Positions 61,061-64,000 of a stretch of 64,000 bases of DNA are shown here, piece by piece. The notes beneath the pieces were generated by a model. It was not told where the DNA came from and ran no database searches. It was given only the letters and a program-made list of their open reading frames with translations. The DNA is taken from assembly GCA_016718565.1 (NCBI GenBank), contig JADKCZ010000010.1, positions 62,001 to 126,000 of the forward strand, read 5' to 3'. Within the stretch, counting starts at the first letter, position 1. Each line of letters starts with the position of its first letter. Position numbers and translations under genes: made by a program. This stretch comes from Anaeromyxobacter sp. GTDB lineage: Bacteria; Myxococcota; Myxococcia; Myxococcales; Anaeromyxobacteraceae.

Positions 61061-62439
61061 GCGCGGCCGGGCCCCGTCGCGGCATGGCCTCCCGCCTGGC
61101 CGTGGCCTCGGTGGCCCTGGGGCTGCTGGCCCTGGTGGCGGTGGCCACCCGGCTGGCGCCCGAGGCGGGCCCCCGGGCCGGCACCATCGCGGCCATCGGG
61201 CTCCTGCTGCTGGTGGCCGGGGCGGCCGCCCTGGTCACCGAGCCGCTCGGCGTGCCGCACCTGACCGCCTTCCTGCTCACCGGGGTGGCGGTGGGGCCGC
61301 ACGGCCTGGGCGTGGTGGGGCACCAGGCGGTGGAGGACCTGCAGGCGGTCAACGCGCTGGCGCTGGCGCTCATCGCCCTGGCGGGCGGCGCCGAGCTGCG
61401 GCTGGCCGGCCTGCGCGCCGGCCTGCGCGGGCTGGGGGTCGCCACCCTGGTGCAGAACGGCCTGGGGCTCGTGGGCATGGCCGCGGTCTTCGCGGCCGCG
61501 CGCCCGCTCATCCCCTTCGCCCAGGGGCTGGAGCCGGCGGCGCTGGCGGGGGCGGCGCTGCTGTGGGGGGCGGTGGCGGTGACCCGCAGCCCCTCCGCGC
61601 TGCTCGGCGTGGTGGCCCAGACCCGGGCCAGGGGGCCGCTCACCAGCTTCTCGCTCAACTTCGTCATGACCAGCGACGTGGTGGTGGTGGTGGTGCTGGC
61701 GGTGGCCACCACCCTGGCCCGGCCGCTGCTCGAGCCGGGCGCCGCCGTCTCGCTGGCCTCCTTCGGCCACCTGGCCGACGAGCTGGTGGGCTCGGTGGCG
61801 GTGGGCACCACCCTGGGGCTCGGGCTGGCCCTCTACCTGTGGGCGGTGGGGCGCCACGTCCTCATCGTGCTGGTGGCGCTCGGGCTGGTCTTCACCCACC
61901 TGTTCGCCTGGCTCTCCTTCGAGTGGCTGCTGGTCTTCATCGTGGCCGGCTTCGTGGTGCAGAACCTCACCTCGCAGGGGAAGGTGCTGCTGCACGAGGT
62001 GGAGCGGACCGGCGAGGTGGTCTACGTGATCTTCTTCGCCACCGCCGGGGCCCACCTCGACCTCGGCCTCCTGGCGCAGCTCTGGCCGGCGGCGCTGCTG
62101 CTGGCCGGCGCCCGGGCCGCCCTCGCGGTGGTGGGCGGCCGGCTCTCGTCGCGGCTGGCCGGTGACCCGCCGGTGCTGGCGCGGTGGGGCTTCGCCGGGC
62201 TGGTGCCGCAGGCCGGGCTGGCCCTCGGCATCGCCAGCCAGGTGACCGCCCAGTTCCCGCAGCTGGGCACGTCCTTCGGGGCGCTGGTGGTGGCGGTGGT
62301 GGCGGTCAACGAGCTGGCCGGGCCGGTGCTGCTCAAGGTGGCCCTCGACCGGGCCGGCGAGACCGCCGCCGAGGCCGGGGCGCCCGGACCGGCCGGGGGC
62401 GAGGCGCTGGCCGAGGCCGGGCCGGGAGGCCAGGCGTGA
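61057..62439 (+). CDS. CPA2-like cation/proton antiporter, second of two
   Basis: 460 residues, about 12 membrane helices, GTGA overlap with the previous gene. Clearer antiporter features: LGVPHLTAFLLTGVAVGPHGLG (the KefC-like signature), VTRSPSALLGVV, LNFVMTSDVVVVVVLAVAT with the Asp of the ion site, and GLVPQAGLALGIA. No cytoplasmic NAD-binding domain. Together with 59831-61060 it may form a heterodimer, since CPA transporters are dimers. Confidence 0.8.
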   Translation: MSAAGPRRGMASRLAVASVALGLLALVAVATRLAPEAGPRAGTIAAIGLLLLVAGAAALVTEPLGVPHLTAFLLTGVAVGPHGLGVVGHQAVEDLQAVNALALALIALAGGAELRLAGLRAGLRGLGVATLVQNGLGLVGMAAVFAAARPLIPFAQGLEPAALAGAALLWGAVAVTRSPSALLGVVAQTRARGPLTSFSLNFVMTSDVVVVVVLAVATTLARPLLEPGAAVSLASFGHLADELVGSVAVGTTLGLGLALYLWAVGRHVLIVLVALGLVFTHLFAWLSFEWLLVFIVAGFVVQNLTSQGKVLLHEVERTGEVVYVIFFATAGAHLDLGLLAQLWPAALLLAGARAALAVVGGRLSSRLAGDPPVLARWGFAGLVPQAGLALGIASQVTAQFPQLGTSFGALVVAVVAVNELAGPVLLKVALDRAGETAAEAGAPGPAGGEALAEAGPGGQA

Positions 62440-63251
62440 CGCCGCGGCGGCCGGGCGGCCCGCAGGCCGTGCTCTCCCCGCGCGGGGACGCCTCGCGCCG
62501 CCGCCTGCGGCGGGTCTTCCTGGACGGCTTCGTCGCCATGGACGTGGCCGAGCCGCTGGCCTCCTTCGACGCGGACCGCCCGGCCGCGGAGGTGAGGCGC
62601 TTCATGGCCGAGCGCGGCTTCGACCGGGTGGGGGTGCGCCGCGGCGGCCTGGTGCGCGGCTACGTGGAGCGGGCCGGGCTCGGGGCCGGGCGCTGCGGCG
62701 ACCACCTGCGCCCCTTCGGGCCCGACGACCTGGTGGCCGAGGACGCCTCGCTGCAGGAGGTCATCCAGTCGCTGGCCGTCAACGAGCGCTGCTTCGTGAC
62801 GGTGCTCGACGAGGTGGCGGCCGTCGTCACGCTGCAGGACCTGGAGAAGCCGCCGGTGCGGATGTTCATGTTCGGCATGCTCACGGTGCTGGAGATGGTG
62901 CTGGCCCGCAGCGTGGAGGGCGCCTTCCCCGGCGAGGCCTGGCGGCTCCACGTGGCGCCGGGCCGGCTCCAGAAGGCGGAGGCGCTGCAGGCCGAGCGGC
63001 GCCGGCGCGGACAGGAAGTGGCCCTGCTCGACTGCCTGCAGTTCTCCGACAAGGGCCAGCTGGCGCTGCGCATCCCCGAGGTGGGCCAGCAGGTGGCGCC
63101 CGAGCTGTCCCGCAAGGCGAAGCTGCGCGCCGTCAAGGAGCTGGAGGAGCTGCGCAACCACCTGGCCCACAGCCAGGAGATCATCCCGGCGGGCTGGGCC
63201 CGCATCGTCGCCTTCTCGGCCTCGCTCGACCGGCTCCTCGAGTCGCTCTGA
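62436..63251 (+). CDS. CBS-pair protein with C-terminal HEPN-like domain
   Basis: 271 residues, GTG in a GTGA overlap. Residues about 30-140 resemble a CBS pair, which usually binds adenosine nucleotides (MDVAEPLASFDADRPAAEVRRF, FGPDDLVAEDASLQEVIQSLAVNERCFVTVLD). Residues about 190-271 are helical and carry RNHLAH, fitting the Rx4H active-site motif of HEPN ribonucleases, after ELSRKAKLRAVKELEEL. Cytoplasmic. As the last gene of a transporter operon it could be a nucleotide sensor, a ribonuclease effector, or a HEPN domain used only for binding. Confidence 0.7.
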   Translation: MTPRRPGGPQAVLSPRGDASRRRLRRVFLDGFVAMDVAEPLASFDADRPAAEVRRFMAERGFDRVGVRRGGLVRGYVERAGLGAGRCGDHLRPFGPDDLVAEDASLQEVIQSLAVNERCFVTVLDEVAAVVTLQDLEKPPVRMFMFGMLTVLEMVLARSVEGAFPGEAWRLHVAPGRLQKAEALQAERRRRGQEVALLDCLQFSDKGQLALRIPEVGQQVAPELSRKAKLRAVKELEELRNHLAHSQEIIPAGWARIVAFSASLDRLLESL

Positions 63252-63265
63252 GGCGCGCCCCCCGC

Positions 63266-63298
63266 GCCGGCGGGCGGCCGGGCTGCCTGCCCGCCGGC
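63266..63298. terminator. Bidirectional hairpin terminator candidate
   Basis: GCCGGCGGGC (63266-63275) pairs with GCCCGCCGGC (63289-63298) over 10 bases with a 13-base loop, between the convergent CBS-HEPN and malic enzyme genes. No T-run. Confidence 0.45.
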
Positions 63299-63318
63299 CT
63301 CCCCCGGGCCCCGGCCCG

Positions 63319-64000
63319 CTACGCGTAGGTCCGGTACTTCGGCTCCCACATGGCGGCCTCCACCATGGCCGCCACGTCGACCGGCCGCGGCACGCCGGCC
63401 AGGCCGTCCTGGAAGGCCACCTCGGCCACCGCCGCGCCGATGGCCGCCGACACCTCGCGGATGCGCGAGAGCTTGGGGTAGATGCGCCCCACCGCCAGGT
63501 CCTCGGGCTGGACCAGCGAGGCCAGCGTGCGCGCCGCCGCCGCGAACATCCGGTCGGTGACGTGGCGCGCCCGGGTGGCCACCACGCCCAGCCCGACGCC
63601 CGGGAAGATGTAGGCGTTGTTGCCCTGGCCCGGCTGGAAGGTCCGGCCGTCGAGCACGCAGGGAGGGAACGGGCTGCCGGAGGCGAAGATGGCCTGGCCG
63701 CGCGACCAGCGGTAGGCCTCCTCGGCGGAGCACTCCGACTTGGAGGTGGGGTTGGAGAGCGCGAAGATCATGGGCCGGGCGTTGAGCCGGCTCATCTCCT
63801 CGACGATGGCCTGGTTGAAGGCCTTGGACATGGTGGAGACGCCCACCAGGGCGGTGGGCCGCAGCGCCTTGATGGCGGAGAGCAGGTCGGCCTGCGGCGC
63901 GGCGTCGTGGGCGAAGCGCAGCTTGTGCTGCGCCAGGTCGGTGCGCGACTTGACCACCAGCCCCTTGGTGTCCACGAACCAGCAGCGGCGCCGTGCCTCC
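63319..64000 (-). CDS. NAD(P)-dependent malic enzyme, C-terminal part, cut by window edge
   Basis: Oxidative decarboxylation of malate to pyruvate. The frame runs to the last base of the window, so the N-terminal catalytic part is outside; GTG 63975 is internal (FVDTKGLVVKSR). Seen: LVGVSTMSKAFNQAIVEEMS, IFALSNPTSKSECSAEEAYRW (the malic enzyme signature), FASGSPF, and GQGNNAYIFPGVGLGV. It ends EPKYRTYA as in SfcA/MaeA-type long malic enzymes rather than the MaeB type. Confidence 0.93.
   Translation of the reverse strand, partial: EARRRCWFVDTKGLVVKSRTDLAQHKLRFAHDAAPQADLLSAIKALRPTALVGVSTMSKAFNQAIVEEMSRLNARPMIFALSNPTSKSECSAEEAYRWSRGQAIFASGSPFPPCVLDGRTFQPGQGNNAYIFPGVGLGVVATRARHVTDRMFAAAARTLASLVQPEDLAVGRIYPKLSRIREVSAAIGAAVAEVAFQDGLAGVPRPVDVAAMVEAAMWEPKYRTYA

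Overview
This 64 kb window is very GC-rich (roughly three quarters G+C by eye) and densely coded. It reads as chromosome of a myxobacterium. The pointers are an adjacent MglB/MglA pair with the MglA-specific TVPGQ motif, a Glt/Agl-type gliding-machine cluster, a MYXO-CTERM sorting tail, many large secreted repeat proteins, and frequent GTG starts in 4-nt overlaps. Anaeromyxobacter is my best guess for the genus, from general resemblance only.

Region 1 (1-12.2 kb): the end of a radical SAM gene converges on a 1938-residue lipoprotein carrying 20 MopE-type DNDCDG repeats. Then comes an information-processing block: tadA, tRNA-Ser(CGA), tRNA-Ser(GGA), SRP RNA, dnaX, ybaB/ebfC, recR and a small lipoprotein. 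The dnaX linker has taken up three REP-like palindromes in frame.

Region 2 (12.2-29 kb): mglB-mglA, then a tightly packed run of seven envelope genes. These are two exported proteins, GltD-, GltE- and possibly GltF-like proteins, a GltG/PglI-like FHA-TM-TonB protein, and a coiled-coil protein. A 1549-residue beta-propeller/Ig-like repeat protein follows. The polarity switch and a candidate gliding/secretion machine are therefore side by side.

Region 3 (29-47 kb): a periplasmic protein, an 18-strand-type barrel candidate and a short OPX lipoprotein suggest polysaccharide export. Next are a family 5 uracil-DNA glycosylase with a probable CTG start, comM/yifB, recA, a protease-propeller-barrel fusion, a DUF1285 protein, and the pssA-pgpA-cinA group. 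An M23 lipoprotein with a beta-helix protein, a threonine aldolase and nth complete the region. Two divergent intergenic regions here hold long G-rich hexanucleotide tracts.

Region 4 (47-58.5 kb): an accessory stretch. An HNH-nuclease gene is split by a decayed 1.25 kb IS481-type element; removing it with one target duplication restores the frame exactly. Then come RNase P RNA, an rtcB-rbfA pair transcribed leftward, a VOC protein, an FG-GAP/esterase lipoprotein and a MYXO-CTERM beta-helix protein.

Region 5 (58.5-64 kb): a four-gene operon joined by three GTGA overlaps encodes an MscS-like membrane protein, two CPA2-like antiporters and a CBS-HEPN protein. I consider this the best candidate for an undescribed functional unit. 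The window ends inside a leftward malic enzyme gene.
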